Positions 44,398 to 55,458 are shown, counted from the first letter of the stretch. The stretch is 64,000 bases of DNA from Chromobacterium sp. ATCC 53434 (GCF_002848345.1 NZ_CP025429.1:3224001-3288000), one strand, 5' to 3'. Translations and numbers: made by a program. Notes: generated by a model from the sequence alone, not told the origin.

Positions 44398-45006
44398 ATG
44401 AGCGGCAAACCAAGCGTTTTGGTATTCGATCTGGGCGGCGTGCTGGTTGACTGGAACGGCATAGACCCGCTGATCCGGCTGTCCGGCGGCGCGCTGCAGC
44501 GGGAAGCCGCGCGGCGGTTCTGGATGGAGAATCCGGCGGTGGAGCGGCTGGACCTGGGCCAATGCACGCCGCTGGAATTCTCGGCGACGATGGTCGACGC
44601 GCTGCAACTGGACATCACGCCGCAGCAGATGCGGCAGCAGCTGTCCGACTGGCTGGCCGGCGCCTACCCCGGCGCCGCCGAACTGCTGGAGAGCCTGTCC
44701 CGCCATTTCCCGCTGGCCGCGCTCAGCAACAACAACGCGCTGCACTGGGACAAGATAGAACGGGAGTTCGGCCTGCTGCGGCATTTCGGTGACGCCTTCG
44801 CCTCCCACCTGCTGCACCTGCGCAAGCCGGACGCCGCCATCTACGCCCACGTCGAGCGAACGCTGGGCCTGGCCGGCGAACAAATCGCCTTCTTCGACGA
44901 CAATATCGAGTGCGTGAGCGCCGCGCGCGAGCGCGGCTGGCAGGCCTTCCACACCGTCGGTCTGGCCCAGGTCCGCGCCGCGCTCGACGCCCAGGGCTGG
45001 CTATAG
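44398..45006 (+). CDS. HAD family hydrolase (YihX-like)
   Basis: 202 residues. HAD motif I VLVFDLGGVLVDWNG has Gly in place of the second Asp, as in many YihX-type sugar phosphatases of the family. Motif II is AALSNNN, motif III LRKPDAAIY and motif IV IAFFDDN. The cap is helical. The likely role is phosphatase on small phosphorylated metabolites. GGGGAAG precedes ATG 44398. The stop TAG forms the right half of CTATAG, which also supplies the stop of the convergent MAPEG gene. Confidence 0.85.
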   Translation: MSGKPSVLVFDLGGVLVDWNGIDPLIRLSGGALQREAARRFWMENPAVERLDLGQCTPLEFSATMVDALQLDITPQQMRQQLSDWLAGAYPGAAELLESLSRHFPLAALSNNNALHWDKIEREFGLLRHFGDAFASHLLHLRKPDAAIYAHVERTLGLAGEQIAFFDDNIECVSAARERGWQAFHTVGLAQVRAALDAQGWL

Positions 45007-45387
45007 GCCGATGACGCCGCCGGCGCGCAGGAACAGATAGAGCCCCGCCAGCATGCCGACCAGCCAGGCCAGCGAGCGCAGCGAGGCCTTGTCCGCCACA
45101 TACAGCAGGCCGTGCGCGACGCGGGCTAGCACGAAGACCGCGGCGGCGGCGTTCATCGCCGCCTCCGGCACCTTCATCAGCCAGGCCGCGACCACGACCG
45201 CTGTCCACGCGGGCAGCGCCTCCCAGGCGTTCTGCTGCGCCCAGTTGGCGCGCTGGCGGTAGCCGGCCAGCCGGCCGGCCCACTCCCGCGGCCGGCCGTT
45301 GTCGTAACGCGTCCCGGCCTTGGATACGCCGGCCCAGATCAGCGGCAGCACCGCCGCCAGCAACAGACTCCACAATACGAACGGCAT
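45001..45387 (-). CDS. MAPEG family membrane protein
   Basis: 128 residues with four predicted helices. It has the MAPEG pattern: a first helix MPFVLWSLLLAAVLPLIWAG, then RANWAQQNAWEALPAWTAVVVAAWL and VFVLARVAHGLLYV (the R-x-x-H-x-x-x-Y region). Bacterial MAPEG proteins are poorly characterised relatives of microsomal glutathione transferases. GGGAGGA precedes ATG 45387. It lies 11 bp after the permease gene upstream, so they share a transcript. Confidence 0.85.
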   Translation of the reverse strand: MPFVLWSLLLAAVLPLIWAGVSKAGTRYDNGRPREWAGRLAGYRQRANWAQQNAWEALPAWTAVVVAAWLMKVPEAAMNAAAAVFVLARVAHGLLYVADKASLRSLAWLVGMLAGLYLFLRAGGVIGL

Positions 45388-45397
45388 CGTTTCCTCC

Positions 45398-46072
45398 CTA
45401 CCCCTTGCCCGGCCTGTCGCCGAGATAACGGCCATCGTCGAACGTGGCCACCCAATGCGGCCGGTAGACCACCAGCACCGCCAGCAACAGACCGGTGGTG
45501 AAGGCCTCCGACCACGACAGCAGAAAATAATACGGCAGCGCCTCGTCCAGCAGCGCGTCCCACGGATAGGCGCCGGCCAGGCCCAGCGCCAGCAGGCCGC
45601 ACAGCGCGGCGGCGAACAGGCTGGCGCCGCCGGCCAGGAAGCCGTTGACGAAGATGTAGACGAAGAAATGCGGCGGCAGCCAGCGACGCGCCAGAGCCAG
45701 GGCGCCTCCGGTCAACGCCACCGCCGGCAGCACCGTCAGCAGCCAGTTCAGCCCCAGGCCCGTCCAGTCGGCGTGGCCGCCGGCGGCCAGCGCCACTTGC
45801 ACCGCGGCCAGCGCCAGCAGCGCCAGCCACGGCCCCATCAGCAAGGTGAACAGCGCCGCGCCCAGCAAATGAAACGACAGACCGGGCTGCAGGCCGCCGC
45901 GCAGTAGCCACATCGCCGCGTCCAGCACGCAGGCGCCCATCCAGGCGTTCAGCGCCGAAGCGTCCAGTCCGCGCCAGGCCACCTTGCGGGCGGCGAAGAG
46001 CAGCATGGCCAGCATCGCGCCGTCGGCGAGCCAGGGCAGGCTGGCGCCGAACATAGAAGCCGACAAATCCAT
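45398..46072 (-). CDS. CbiM-like energy-coupling factor ABC transporter permease
   Basis: 224 residues, about six to seven membrane helices. It resembles the NorR/CbiM-like single permeases annotated in Neisseriales: MLAMLLFAARKVAWRGL, LGAALFTLLMGPWLALLALAAVQ, a FVYIFVNGFLAGGASLFAAAL segment and LPYYFLLSWSEAFTTGLLLAVLVVYRP. CbiM proteins carry Co2+/Ni2+ and usually bear an N-terminal His motif, which I do not see here. No ATPase partner is adjacent, so substrate and function are uncertain. Confidence 0.72.
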   Translation of the reverse strand: MDLSASMFGASLPWLADGAMLAMLLFAARKVAWRGLDASALNAWMGACVLDAAMWLLRGGLQPGLSFHLLGAALFTLLMGPWLALLALAAVQVALAAGGHADWTGLGLNWLLTVLPAVALTGGALALARRWLPPHFFVYIFVNGFLAGGASLFAAALCGLLALGLAGAYPWDALLDEALPYYFLLSWSEAFTTGLLLAVLVVYRPHWVATFDDGRYLGDRPGKG

Positions 46073-46179
46073 GACATTGAGATTGCTATCGAACGGCCTC
46101 CAGCATACCAGAGCCGCGCGTCGAAACGCGCCATTTTGGCCGCGCCCCGTTTACAATACGCTTTTGGATGGAGACCGAT

Positions 46180-47022
46180 ATGCCCGCCCTGCCCCCGTTT
46201 CACCTGATCGCCCAGCAAGTCGGCCAGGCCCTGGCCGAAGACATAGGCCAATGCGACTGGACCGCGCGGCTGATTCCCGCCGACAAGCCGGGCGCCGCCC
46301 GCGTGATCACGCGCGAGGACGGCGTGATCTGCGGCCAGGCCTGGTTCGACGAATGCTTCCGCCAGGTGGACGCCCGCTGCCGGGTCGAATGGCAGGTCGC
46401 AGAAGGCGAGCGGGCGACCGCCGGCAGCGAGCTGTGCCGGATAAGCGGCCCGGCCCGCGCGCTGCTGACCACCGAGCGCAGCGCGCTGAACTTCCTGCAA
46501 CTGTTGTCCGGCGCCGCCAGCGAGACCCGCCGCTACGTCGACGCCGTCGCCGGCCACCGCGCCCGCATTCTGGACACCCGCAAGACCATTCCCGGCCTCA
46601 GGCTGGCGCAGAAGTACGCCGTCACCGTCGGCGGCGGCGACAACCAGCGCATCGGCCTGTTCGACGGCGTGCTGATCAAGGAAAACCACATCATGGCCGC
46701 CGGCGGCATCGCCGCCGCGCTGGCCGAAGCCCGCCGCGACCTGCCGCCCGGCGTCACGCTGCAGGTCGAGGTGGAAACGCTGTCCCAGCTGGACGAGGCG
46801 CTGAGCCACGGCGTCGCGCTGATTCTGCTGGACAATATGACGACCGAGCAGATGCGCGCCGCCGTGCAGCTGAACGCCGGCCGCGCCCAACTGGAGGCGT
46901 CCGGCGGCATCGATCTGGACGGCGTGCGCGCGATCGCCGCCACCGGCGTCGACCGCATCTCGGTCGGCAAGCTGACCAAGGACGTGCGCGCGCTGGATCT
47001 GTCGATGCGCTTCGCGCTGTAA
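46180..47022 (+). CDS. nadC: Nicotinate-nucleotide pyrophosphorylase (quinolinate phosphoribosyltransferase)
   Basis: 280 residues. Signature blocks are LAEDIGQCDWTA, TERSALNFLQLLSG, ILDTRKTIPGLRLAQKYAV (the DTRKT catalytic motif), GGGDNQRIGL, LIKENHI and the C-terminal EASGGIDLDGVRAIAATGVDRIS. It makes nicotinate mononucleotide from quinolinate and PRPP. ATG 46180 is chosen because GGAG lies six bases upstream. ATG 46168 is also in frame without a site. Confidence 0.97.
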   Translation: MPALPPFHLIAQQVGQALAEDIGQCDWTARLIPADKPGAARVITREDGVICGQAWFDECFRQVDARCRVEWQVAEGERATAGSELCRISGPARALLTTERSALNFLQLLSGAASETRRYVDAVAGHRARILDTRKTIPGLRLAQKYAVTVGGGDNQRIGLFDGVLIKENHIMAAGGIAAALAEARRDLPPGVTLQVEVETLSQLDEALSHGVALILLDNMTTEQMRAAVQLNAGRAQLEASGGIDLDGVRAIAATGVDRISVGKLTKDVRALDLSMRFAL

Positions 47023-47119
47023 GCGCCTGGCCGGACATTGAAAAAAGACTTGAAACGGGCTTTAAGCTGTCATACTGGAGTGATGCCTTTCATCAGCCAA
47101 GCATAGCCTTTTGCACGAT

Positions 47120-48997
47120 ATGGAAATGACGCACCGCAGACTCGGCACACGCTCGGCCCGCCATGCCAAATGGGGGGCCGCGCTGTTCCTGCTCGTCACC
47201 ATCGCGCTGGTGCTGCTGGATCTGGCGGTCAGCTACCGCCAGGTGGAGAACGAGGCCGGCCACCAGGCCAGCGGCCTGAGCCAGCTGCTGGCCGAACGCC
47301 TCAGCGCCGGCATACACGAGGCCGGCCTGATCCTGCAAAGCAGCAATCAGATACCCGAGGTGCAAAAGCTGCTGCGCAGCGGCGGGCTGGCGCCGGAGGC
47401 GCAGCAGAGCCTGGAGCAGAAGCTGCAGCAGCAGTTGCAGCTGGCGCCGTACCTGAGCCAGATCGAAATCGTCGACACCGCCTGCCAGACCATTTTCAGC
47501 AGCGACCACAAGAGCGCGCCTCGCGCGCGCCACAACGAGTTCTGTCGCTGGCTGCACCGGGTGGAGCCGCAGGAAGGCAGTTACACCACCGTCACCCACA
47601 GCCCGACCGAGGGCGGCATCGTGCTGGCCAACAAGCTGTACGACCACGATGGCAGCCTGATCGGCATGGCGACCGGCCTGATCAATCACAATTTCTTCCA
47701 GGACGAGGTCAGCCGGCTGACCGTCGGCGAGCACGGCGAAATCCTGGTGCTGGACCAGCGTCAGCTGACTGTGGCCCGCTGGCCGCAGGTGGCCGGGCGC
47801 GATCCGCAAAGCTACCGCCCGCTGCAGCCGCACGTGATGCTGTCGCGCGATGCCAGCCAGATGCTGTTCAGCGCCGCCTCCAGTTTCGACGGCACGATAC
47901 GGCTGTACAGCGTGCGCCAGACCGGCAATTATCCGTTCCAGGTGGCGGTCGGCATTTCACGCCAGGACTTCACCCGCTACGTCTGGGACAAGGCCTGGCT
48001 GGCGCTACCCGGCTGGCTCTTCGTCGCCGCGCTGACCTTGCTGGCGCTGCGCAAGCACCTGTCCAATCTGAACCAGCACCAGTTGCTGCTGCGCGGCAGC
48101 GAACGGATACGCCAGAGCGAGGAGCAGGCGCGGCTGATCCTGGACATCGCGCCGCTGGCGCTGCTGTTGGTCAATCCGCAGACCCGCCGCATCCGCCACG
48201 CCAACACGCCGGCGCGCGAGCTGCTGCGGCTGCCGCCGAGAACGTCCGGCGAAAACGCCAGCCACGAATTGAACCTGCCGCTGAAACTGCAGCCGGTCGA
48301 GCAATGGCTGCTGGAGGACGAGGACGTGCTGCAGCGCGAGGTGGAGCTGGAGCTGGAAGACCGCAGCCGGCTGTGGGCCATCGTGTCGGTGCAGCGGCTG
48401 AGCAGCGACAGCCACCCGTCGTCGCTGATCGCGCTGTACGACATCTCCGGCCGCAAGCTGCTGGAGCAGCAGCTGCACCAGAGCAATCTGCAATTGGCCG
48501 AGATGGCGGTGACCGACCCGCTGACCCGGCTGTACAACCGCCGCCACGCCGACATGGCGCTGAAGGACGAGATCAGCCGCTGCGAGCGCTACGGCCAGAC
48601 GATGGCGATCGCCGTCTTCGATATCGACCACTTCAAGAAATTCAACGACCAGCACGGCCACCAGGCCGGCGACGACGTGCTGGTGGCGGTGGCCAACGCG
48701 CTGCGCGACACCACCCGCAACACCGACATCAACGCCCGCATCGGCGGCGAGGAGTTCATGGTGATCTTCCCGTACACCCGGCTGCGCGACGCGCACAAGG
48801 TGATGCTGCGGATGCAGATGGCGCTGACCCACACCACCTTCCCCTTCGTCGAGCAGCGCATCACCTTCAGCGGCGGCGTCACCGACTGGCGGCCCAACGA
48901 CACGCCGACGCTGATGGTGTCGCGCGCCGACCGCCTGCTGTACGAGGCCAAGCTGGCCGGCCGCAACATCATACTGTGCGACCAGGACACGCCCTGA
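47120..48997 (+). CDS. Membrane diguanylate cyclase with periplasmic sensor, PAS and GGDEF domains
   Basis: About 625 residues. One N-terminal helix (WGAALFLLVTIALVLLDLAV), a periplasmic dCACHE-like sensor of about 230 residues, a second helix (LPGWLFVAALTLLAL), a PAS-like domain and a C-terminal GGDEF domain. The active site is GGEEF, and the allosteric inhibitory site RNTD lies five residues before it, so an active, feedback-regulated c-di-GMP synthase is expected. The ribosome site is weak; ATG 47120 and 47126 are both possible. It ends just before the covarying repeat element. Confidence 0.92.
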   Translation: MEMTHRRLGTRSARHAKWGAALFLLVTIALVLLDLAVSYRQVENEAGHQASGLSQLLAERLSAGIHEAGLILQSSNQIPEVQKLLRSGGLAPEAQQSLEQKLQQQLQLAPYLSQIEIVDTACQTIFSSDHKSAPRARHNEFCRWLHRVEPQEGSYTTVTHSPTEGGIVLANKLYDHDGSLIGMATGLINHNFFQDEVSRLTVGEHGEILVLDQRQLTVARWPQVAGRDPQSYRPLQPHVMLSRDASQMLFSAASSFDGTIRLYSVRQTGNYPFQVAVGISRQDFTRYVWDKAWLALPGWLFVAALTLLALRKHLSNLNQHQLLLRGSERIRQSEEQARLILDIAPLALLLVNPQTRRIRHANTPARELLRLPPRTSGENASHELNLPLKLQPVEQWLLEDEDVLQREVELELEDRSRLWAIVSVQRLSSDSHPSSLIALYDISGRKLLEQQLHQSNLQLAEMAVTDPLTRLYNRRHADMALKDEISRCERYGQTMAIAVFDIDHFKKFNDQHGHQAGDDVLVAVANALRDTTRNTDINARIGGEEFMVIFPYTRLRDAHKVMLRMQMALTHTTFPFVEQRITFSGGVTDWRPNDTPTLMVSRADRLLYEAKLAGRNIILCDQDTP

Positions 48998-49055
48998 GCT
49001 GAGCCCGGCGGACGGCAGCGGACAGCCATCGACGGAATCTCATCCCGGATCGACA

Positions 49056-49153
49056 GCCGCCGACAAAACCGCTGAGCCAAGGCGCGCCGACGCAGACAGT
49101 ACGCATAGTACGGCCAGGAGGCGCAACGCGGGATCAGCGGTTTTGTCGACGGC
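49056..49153. repeat. Third copy of the intergenic core-and-arms element
   Basis: Arms 49056-49075 and 49134-49153 pair at 19 of 20 positions around a 58-nt core that differs from the 29.7-kb copy at three bases. Arm positions 14, 16 and 18 differ from the other copy but remain paired through matching changes in the opposite arm. It lies between convergent genes and its right arm touches the Nudix stop codon. Confidence 0.85.
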
Positions 49154-49752
49154 TAGGCCAGCGCGTCGGCCAGCATCCACAGCATCGCCGCGGTCGCGCC
49201 CCATATCGTGTGCCGGCGCCATTCCAGCGCCAGATACTGGCCGGCCGCGCCATCGCGCACATAATCGTGGCGGCTGTAGGCGGCCTGATCCAGCAGCAGC
49301 GGCAGCGGCACCTCGAACACCTCGGCCACCTCGCCCGGCTCCGGCGCCAGCGCCAGCGGCGGCCGCAACATCCCGACCACCGGCGCCACCACGTAGCCGG
49401 TCACCGTCACGTAATCGGGCAAGCGGCCCAGCACCCGCACCGAGGATTCGGCCAGGCCGGTCTCCTCGCGCGCCTCGCGCAGCGCCGCCGCCTCGGCCGA
49501 ACCGTCGCCGGCCTCCATCTTGCCGCCGGGAAAGCTCACCTGCCCCGGATGGCTGGACAGGTGGTCGGTGCGGCGGGTGAACAGCACGGTGGCGCCGTCC
49601 GGGTGCCATACCAGCGGCACCAGCACCGCGGCCGATTTCAGGCCGGGCGCCACCGGCCGGTACGGCAGATCGGCGATCCTGCCGGTGAAATCATAGTCCT
49701 CCAGCCGCCGGGCGATCCGCTCGGCAGCCTCGTCAGCCTCCATAGCCCACAT
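49153..49752 (-). CDS. Nudix hydrolase, CoA pyrophosphatase type
   Basis: 199 residues. The Nudix box is GGKMEAGDGSAEAAALREA followed by REETGL. It is preceded by the CoA-pyrophosphatase signature LSSHPGQVSFPGG and a FTRRTDHL strand. These enzymes split CoA into phosphopantetheine and 3',5'-ADP. AAGGA precedes ATG 49752; ATG 49743 is in frame. It ends within the repeat element and is transcribed toward the diguanylate cyclase. Confidence 0.92.
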   Translation of the reverse strand: MWAMEADEAAERIARRLEDYDFTGRIADLPYRPVAPGLKSAAVLVPLVWHPDGATVLFTRRTDHLSSHPGQVSFPGGKMEAGDGSAEAAALREAREETGLAESSVRVLGRLPDYVTVTGYVVAPVVGMLRPPLALAPEPGEVAEVFEVPLPLLLDQAAYSRHDYVRDGAAGQYLALEWRRHTIWGATAAMLWMLADALA

Positions 49753-49822
49753 ATCGTTATCCTTGATTTTGTCCCGCCGCCCGGCCGGAGCGGATGCGCG
49801 CGCAAGCCATGTATCAATGTAC

Positions 49823-49854
49823 CAAAAAAAATGCCAGACCGGCATGGTCTGGCA
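49823..49854 (-). terminator. Rho-independent terminator after rho
   Basis: Minus strand: ATGCCAGACC, loop ATGCC, GGTCTGGCAT, then seven T. Perfect 10-bp stem between rho and the Nudix gene. Confidence 0.9.
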
Positions 49855-49874
49855 TCGTTTGGCGCGGCGCGAAC

Positions 49875-51131
<1,257 letters not shown>

Positions 51132-51256
51132 AGCGGTCGTGAGGTCGACTCGGTAGTATTCGGGCGGAACGCCGTCGGGGGTGTGGAAGCGTAAATGAAG
51201 CGGGCGGCTATTTTATGCCACCCGCCTTGGAAGATTGTGCGTGGAGAATAGACGCT

Positions 51257-51583
51257 TTACAGTTGGCTGTCAATGAAGGCCGTCAGCTGGCTCTTCGACA
51301 GCGCGCCGACCTTGGTGGCGGCGACTTGGCCGTCCTTGAACAGCATCAGCGTCGGGATGCCGCGGATGCCGAATTTCGGCGGAGTCTGCTCGTTTTGGTC
51401 GATGTTCAGCTTGGCCACTTGCAGACGGCCCTGGTATTCCTTGGCCACTTCGTCCAGGATCGGGGCGATCATCTTGCACGGGCCGCACCATTCGGCCCAG
51501 TAGTCGACCAGCACCGGCACATCGGCCTGCAGGACGTCGTTTTCGAAAGAATCGTCGGTTACGTGGCGGATCAGATCGCTCAT
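51257..51583 (-). CDS. trxA: Thioredoxin 1
   Basis: 108 residues with the active site WCGPC (Cys33, Cys36), the buried Asp in VLVDYWAEW, and the cis-proline loop [14 protein letters not shown]. It is a general cytoplasmic disulfide reductase. GAGGAA precedes ATG 51583. The longer in-frame extension upstream is not real. It lies 125 bp before rho. Confidence 0.97.
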   Translation of the reverse strand: MSDLIRHVTDDSFENDVLQADVPVLVDYWAEWCGPCKMIAPILDEVAKEYQGRLQVAKLNIDQNEQTPPKFGIRGIPTLMLFKDGQVAATKVGALSKSQLTAFIDSQL

Positions 51584-51745
51584 GGCTTCCTCGTCAAATA
51601 ATATGGATGCTTGCCTAATTCCCGATGGTAGCAAGCGACAGCCGCAGCGGCAACCGGCGCGACGCAGCGGTCCCGTCCAGCGACGACTGCTGAAAATCGC
51701 GGCATTCGGTATAATGAGCGGCTGTTTACATGAGAAGGACACCAC

Positions 51746-52531
51746 ATGGGCTTTCTGCAAGGCAAGAAAATCCTGATCACCGGCATGATCTCCAACCGCT
51801 CCATCGCCTATGGCATCGCTCAGGCCTGCCACCGCGAAGGCGCCGAGCTGGCCTTCACCTACGTGGTGGACAAGCTGGAGGACCGCGTCCGCGAGATGGC
51901 GGCCGACTTCGGCTCCAAACTGGTATTCCGCTGCGACGTGCAGAGCGACGCCGAGATCGACCAGCTGTTCGTGGACCTCGCCAAGGAATGGGACGGCCTG
52001 GACGGCCTGGTGCACTCGATCGGCTTCGCGCCGCGCGAGGCGCTGGAAGGCGATTTCCTCGACGCGCTGAGCCGCGAGGCGTTCCAGATCGCCCACGACG
52101 TGTCGTCCTACAGCTTCCCGGCGCTGGCCAAGGCCGCGCGCCCGATGATGCAGGGCCGCAAGGCCGCGCTGCTGACCCTGTCCTACCTGGGTGCGGTGCG
52201 CGCGATCCCGAACTACAACGTGATGGGTCTGGCCAAGGCCAGCCTGGAAGCCTCGGTGCGCTTCATGGCCGCCAGCCTGGGCAAGGAAGGCGTGCGCGTC
52301 AACGGCATTTCCGCCGGCCCGATCAAGACGCTGGCCGCCTCCGGCATCTCCGGCTTCTCCAAACTGTTGAACATGGCGTCGAGCCAGGCCTGTCTGCGCC
52401 GCAACGTGACCACCGAGGAAGTCGGCAACGCCGCCGCCTTCCTGCTGTCCGACCTGTCGTCCGGCATCACCGGCGAGATCACCTACGTCGACGCCGGTTA
52501 CAGCGTCAACGCGTTGAACGTGCCGGAATAA
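51746..52531 (+). CDS. fabI: Enoyl-[acyl-carrier-protein] reductase (NADH)
   Basis: 261 residues. The NADH-binding start is [17 protein letters not shown], and the active-site Tyr147, Tyr157 and Lys164 lie in [20 protein letters not shown]. It performs the last reduction of fatty-acid elongation and is the triclosan target class. GAAGGA precedes ATG 51746 and a TATAAT (51710-51715) is a good -10 candidate. It is followed by a strong hairpin. Confidence 0.97.
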   Translation: MGFLQGKKILITGMISNRSIAYGIAQACHREGAELAFTYVVDKLEDRVREMAADFGSKLVFRCDVQSDAEIDQLFVDLAKEWDGLDGLVHSIGFAPREALEGDFLDALSREAFQIAHDVSSYSFPALAKAARPMMQGRKAALLTLSYLGAVRAIPNYNVMGLAKASLEASVRFMAASLGKEGVRVNGISAGPIKTLAASGISGFSKLLNMASSQACLRRNVTTEEVGNAAAFLLSDLSSGITGEITYVDAGYSVNALNVPE

Positions 52532-52586
52532 GCGCCGGACGGCATTGCCGCGGCCCCTGCCCGGCAAGGACCAGCGCTCGGCCGAG

Positions 52587-52618
52587 CGGGGCCATCGTAA
52601 AACGATGGCCCCGTTTTC
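52587..52618 (+). terminator. Rho-independent terminator after fabI
   Basis: CGGGGCCATCGT (52587-52598), loop AAA, ACGATGGCCCCG (52602-52613), then TTTTC. Perfect 12-bp stem. Confidence 0.9.
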
Positions 52619-52770
52619 ATGCGACGGGCGCAGGCCGCATCCGCGTATAATCCCCCGCGCGCCCCGGCCATGTCCGAAAGCGCGGCTCATTCATCGCATT
52701 CGGTCGGGACGCGGGCGGTCGACGAGCCCCGACTCCCGCTCCCTATCATTTTGCAGCACGGCTATACCTC

Positions 52771-54438
52771 ATGATCATTCTGAAAAACGTGTCCTTGCGC
52801 CGCGGCACCAAAGTCTTGCTGGACGGCGCGACGGTCAGCATCAATCCCGGCGAGAAGGTCGGCCTGGTAGGACGCAACGGCGCGGGCAAATCCTCGCTGT
52901 TCGCCGTGCTGAACGGCAGCCTGCACGAAGACGGCGGCGACTTCTCCATTCCGGCGCAATGGCGCATGGCGCAGGTGGCGCAGGACATGCCGGAAACCTC
53001 GCAGACCGCCACCGACTTCGTGGTGGAGGGCGACACCGCCTTGCTGGCGGCGCGGCGCGAAGTGGCCGAAGCCGAGGCGGGCGAAGACTATATGCGGATG
53101 GCGCACGCCTATACCGCGCTGAACGACGCCGGCGAACACGACGCGCCGGCGCGGGCGCAGGCGCTGATTCTGGGCCTGGGCTTCAGCGTGGCCGAGCTGC
53201 AGAAGCCGGTGAACAGCTTCTCCGGCGGCTGGCGCATGCGCCTGCAACTGGCGCGCGCGCTGATGTGCCCGTCCGACCTCTTGCTGCTGGACGAGCCGAC
53301 CAACCACTTGGACCTGGACGCGCTGGTCTGGCTGGAAGCCTGGCTCAAGCAGTACCCCGGCACCATGGTGGTGATCAGCCACGACCGCGAATTCCTCGAC
53401 GCGGTGACCAATGTCACCCTGCACATCGACCACGGCAAGCTGGTGCGCTACGGCGGCAACTACAGCAAGTTCGAGGACATGCGCGCCGAACAGATGATTC
53501 TGCAGCAGGCCATCCAGGCCAAGCAGCAGGAAAAGATGGCCCACCTGCAAAAGTTCATCGACCGCTTCAAGGCCAAGGCCAGCAAGGCCAAGCAGGCGCA
53601 AAGCCGCGTCAAGGCGCTGGAACGGATGGAGAAGATCGCGCCGGTGCTGGCCGACGCCGACTTCCAGTTCGCGTTCAAGGAGCCGGGCAGCCTGCCCAAC
53701 CCGATGCTGACGATGTCGCAGGCCGCCTTCGGCTACCCGGCGCCGGAAGGCTCTCCGGCGGACACGCCGCCGACCGTGATCGTCAAGGGGGTGAATCGTT
53801 CGGTGCTGGCCGGCCAGCGCATCGGCATCCTCGGCGCCAACGGCCAGGGCAAGTCCACGCTGGTGAAGACGGTGGCCGAGGCGCTGACGGCCGCCGGCGG
53901 CGAGATCATCCGCGGCAAGGGATTGAATATCGGCTACTTCTCGCAGCAAGAGCTGGACGTGCTGCGGCCAGAAGACGATCCGCTGCAGCACATGCTCAGA
54001 CTGGTGCGCGAAACCCCGGCGCAGCTGCGTCCGCCGGCCAACGACTGCCGCGAACAGGGCCTGCGCAACTTCCTCGGCACCTTCAATTTCAGCGGGGACA
54101 TGGTCAAGCAGGCGGTCGGCAGCATGAGCGGCGGCGAGAAGGCCCGGCTGGTGCTGTGCATGATCGTCTGGCTGCGGCCCAATCTGCTGCTGCTGGACGA
54201 ACCGACCAACCACCTGGACCTGGCCACCCGCGAGGCGCTGAGCGTGGCGCTGAACGAGTTCGAGGGCTCGGTGATGCTGGTCAGCCACGACCGGGCCCTG
54301 CTGCGCGCGGTGTGCGACGAGTTCTGGGTGGTGTCGCGCGGCGGCGTCAGCGACTTCGACGGCGATCTGGACGACTACCAGGTCTATCTGCTGGAAGAGG
54401 CCAAGCGCCGGCGCGAAGAAGCGGCCGGCAAGCGCTAG
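52771..54438 (+). CDS. ABC-F family ATP-binding protein (YheS-like)
   Basis: 555 residues with two ABC domains and no membrane segments. Domain 1 has Walker A GRNGAGKSS, signature FSGGWRMRLQLARAL and Walker B LLLLDEPTNHLDLD. The charged linker (KFIDRFKAKASKAKQAQSRVKALERME) is the P-site tRNA interaction motif. Domain 2 has GANGQGKST, MSGGEKARLVL and LLLLDEPTNHLDL. ABC-F proteins act on stalled ribosomes. It is shorter than E. coli YheS (about 640), lacking the long C-terminal extension and ending in a basic tail. TATAAT at 52646-52651 may be the -10. Confidence 0.92.
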   Translation: MIILKNVSLRRGTKVLLDGATVSINPGEKVGLVGRNGAGKSSLFAVLNGSLHEDGGDFSIPAQWRMAQVAQDMPETSQTATDFVVEGDTALLAARREVAEAEAGEDYMRMAHAYTALNDAGEHDAPARAQALILGLGFSVAELQKPVNSFSGGWRMRLQLARALMCPSDLLLLDEPTNHLDLDALVWLEAWLKQYPGTMVVISHDREFLDAVTNVTLHIDHGKLVRYGGNYSKFEDMRAEQMILQQAIQAKQQEKMAHLQKFIDRFKAKASKAKQAQSRVKALERMEKIAPVLADADFQFAFKEPGSLPNPMLTMSQAAFGYPAPEGSPADTPPTVIVKGVNRSVLAGQRIGILGANGQGKSTLVKTVAEALTAAGGEIIRGKGLNIGYFSQQELDVLRPEDDPLQHMLRLVRETPAQLRPPANDCREQGLRNFLGTFNFSGDMVKQAVGSMSGGEKARLVLCMIVWLRPNLLLLDEPTNHLDLATREALSVALNEFEGSVMLVSHDRALLRAVCDEFWVVSRGGVSDFDGDLDDYQVYLLEEAKRRREEAAGKR

Positions 54439-54660
54439 GAACGACCCGCGCCCAAAACGGGGAACGGCGCTTGCTCTCGGCGGTCGGCAACAGCCATGCC
54501 GGCCGGGTCGCGGCTGCCCCACCCTTAGGCCAGCCGCGCCCGGCCAGCCGTTCCCCCCGCTCCCCGGCGGTGCTATAAAGTCTGACATGCATTTAGGATA
54601 AACCGGACCGCGCCGGCATACGCCCGGCCGGCTCCGGACCATCACCGGGGAGTCAGAGCA

Positions 54661-55458
54661 ATGAGCTTTCAAGGCAAGAGAGTCTGGATCACCGGCGCCT
54701 CGTCCGGCATAGGCGCCGGCCTGGCCCGCGAACTGGCGTCGCAGGGCGCCCACCTGTTGCTCAGCGCGCGCCGCGAGGACGAGTTGCGCAAGGTGCAGGG
54801 CGAATGCCTGGCCGACGCCGCCAGCGCGGAAGTGCTGCCGCTGGACCTGACCGATTCGGAACAGGTGCGCCACGCCGCCCAGTCCGCGCTGCAGAACTAC
54901 GGCCCGATCGACATCCTGGTCCACTGCGCCGGCGTCAGCCAGCGGTCCTTGGCGCGCGACACCAGCGACGCGGTGGACCGCGCGCTGATGGAGATCAACT
55001 ACTTCGGCGCGGTGGAGCTGACCCGGGCGGTGCTGCCGGCGATGCTGGCGCGCAAACAGGGCCATCTGGTGGTGGTCAGCAGCGTGGCCGGCAAGATAGG
55101 CACGCCGCTGCGCTCCAGCTATTGCGCCGCCAAACACGCGCTGATCGGCTATTTCGACAGCCTGCGCGCCGAGGTCTTCGGCGACGGCATCTTCGTCACC
55201 ACCATCTGTCCCGGCTATATCGCCACCGAAATCTCCAGCAAGGCCTATACCGGCAACGGCGGGCGTTACGGCAAGGTCGACGCCGAGCTGCAGCACGCGA
55301 TGTCGGCGACGGAGTGCGCGCGCCAGATTCTGCGCGCCGTCGCCGCGCGCAAGCCGGAAGCGGTGGTCAGCGGCCCGAAGGAAAGGGTGGCCGTCTATCT
55401 GCGGCGCTTCTGCCCGCAACTGCTGTTCCGGCTGATACGCTCGCACGCGCCGTCCTGA
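54661..55458 (+). CDS. Short-chain dehydrogenase/reductase
   Basis: 265 residues. It shows the NAD(P) motif GASSGIGAGLA, the HCAGVSQ strand (NAG variant), catalytic Ser in VVVSSVAGKIG and Tyr-x3-Lys in SSYCAAKHALIGYFDSLR, then PGYIATEIS. The arrangement resembles DHRS7-like SDRs with an extended basic C-terminus (RRFCPQLLFRLIRSHAP) that may associate with membrane. Substrate unknown. GGGAG precedes ATG 54661. Confidence 0.9.
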   Translation: MSFQGKRVWITGASSGIGAGLARELASQGAHLLLSARREDELRKVQGECLADAASAEVLPLDLTDSEQVRHAAQSALQNYGPIDILVHCAGVSQRSLARDTSDAVDRALMEINYFGAVELTRAVLPAMLARKQGHLVVVSSVAGKIGTPLRSSYCAAKHALIGYFDSLRAEVFGDGIFVTTICPGYIATEISSKAYTGNGGRYGKVDAELQHAMSATECARQILRAVAARKPEAVVSGPKERVAVYLRRFCPQLLFRLIRSHAPS

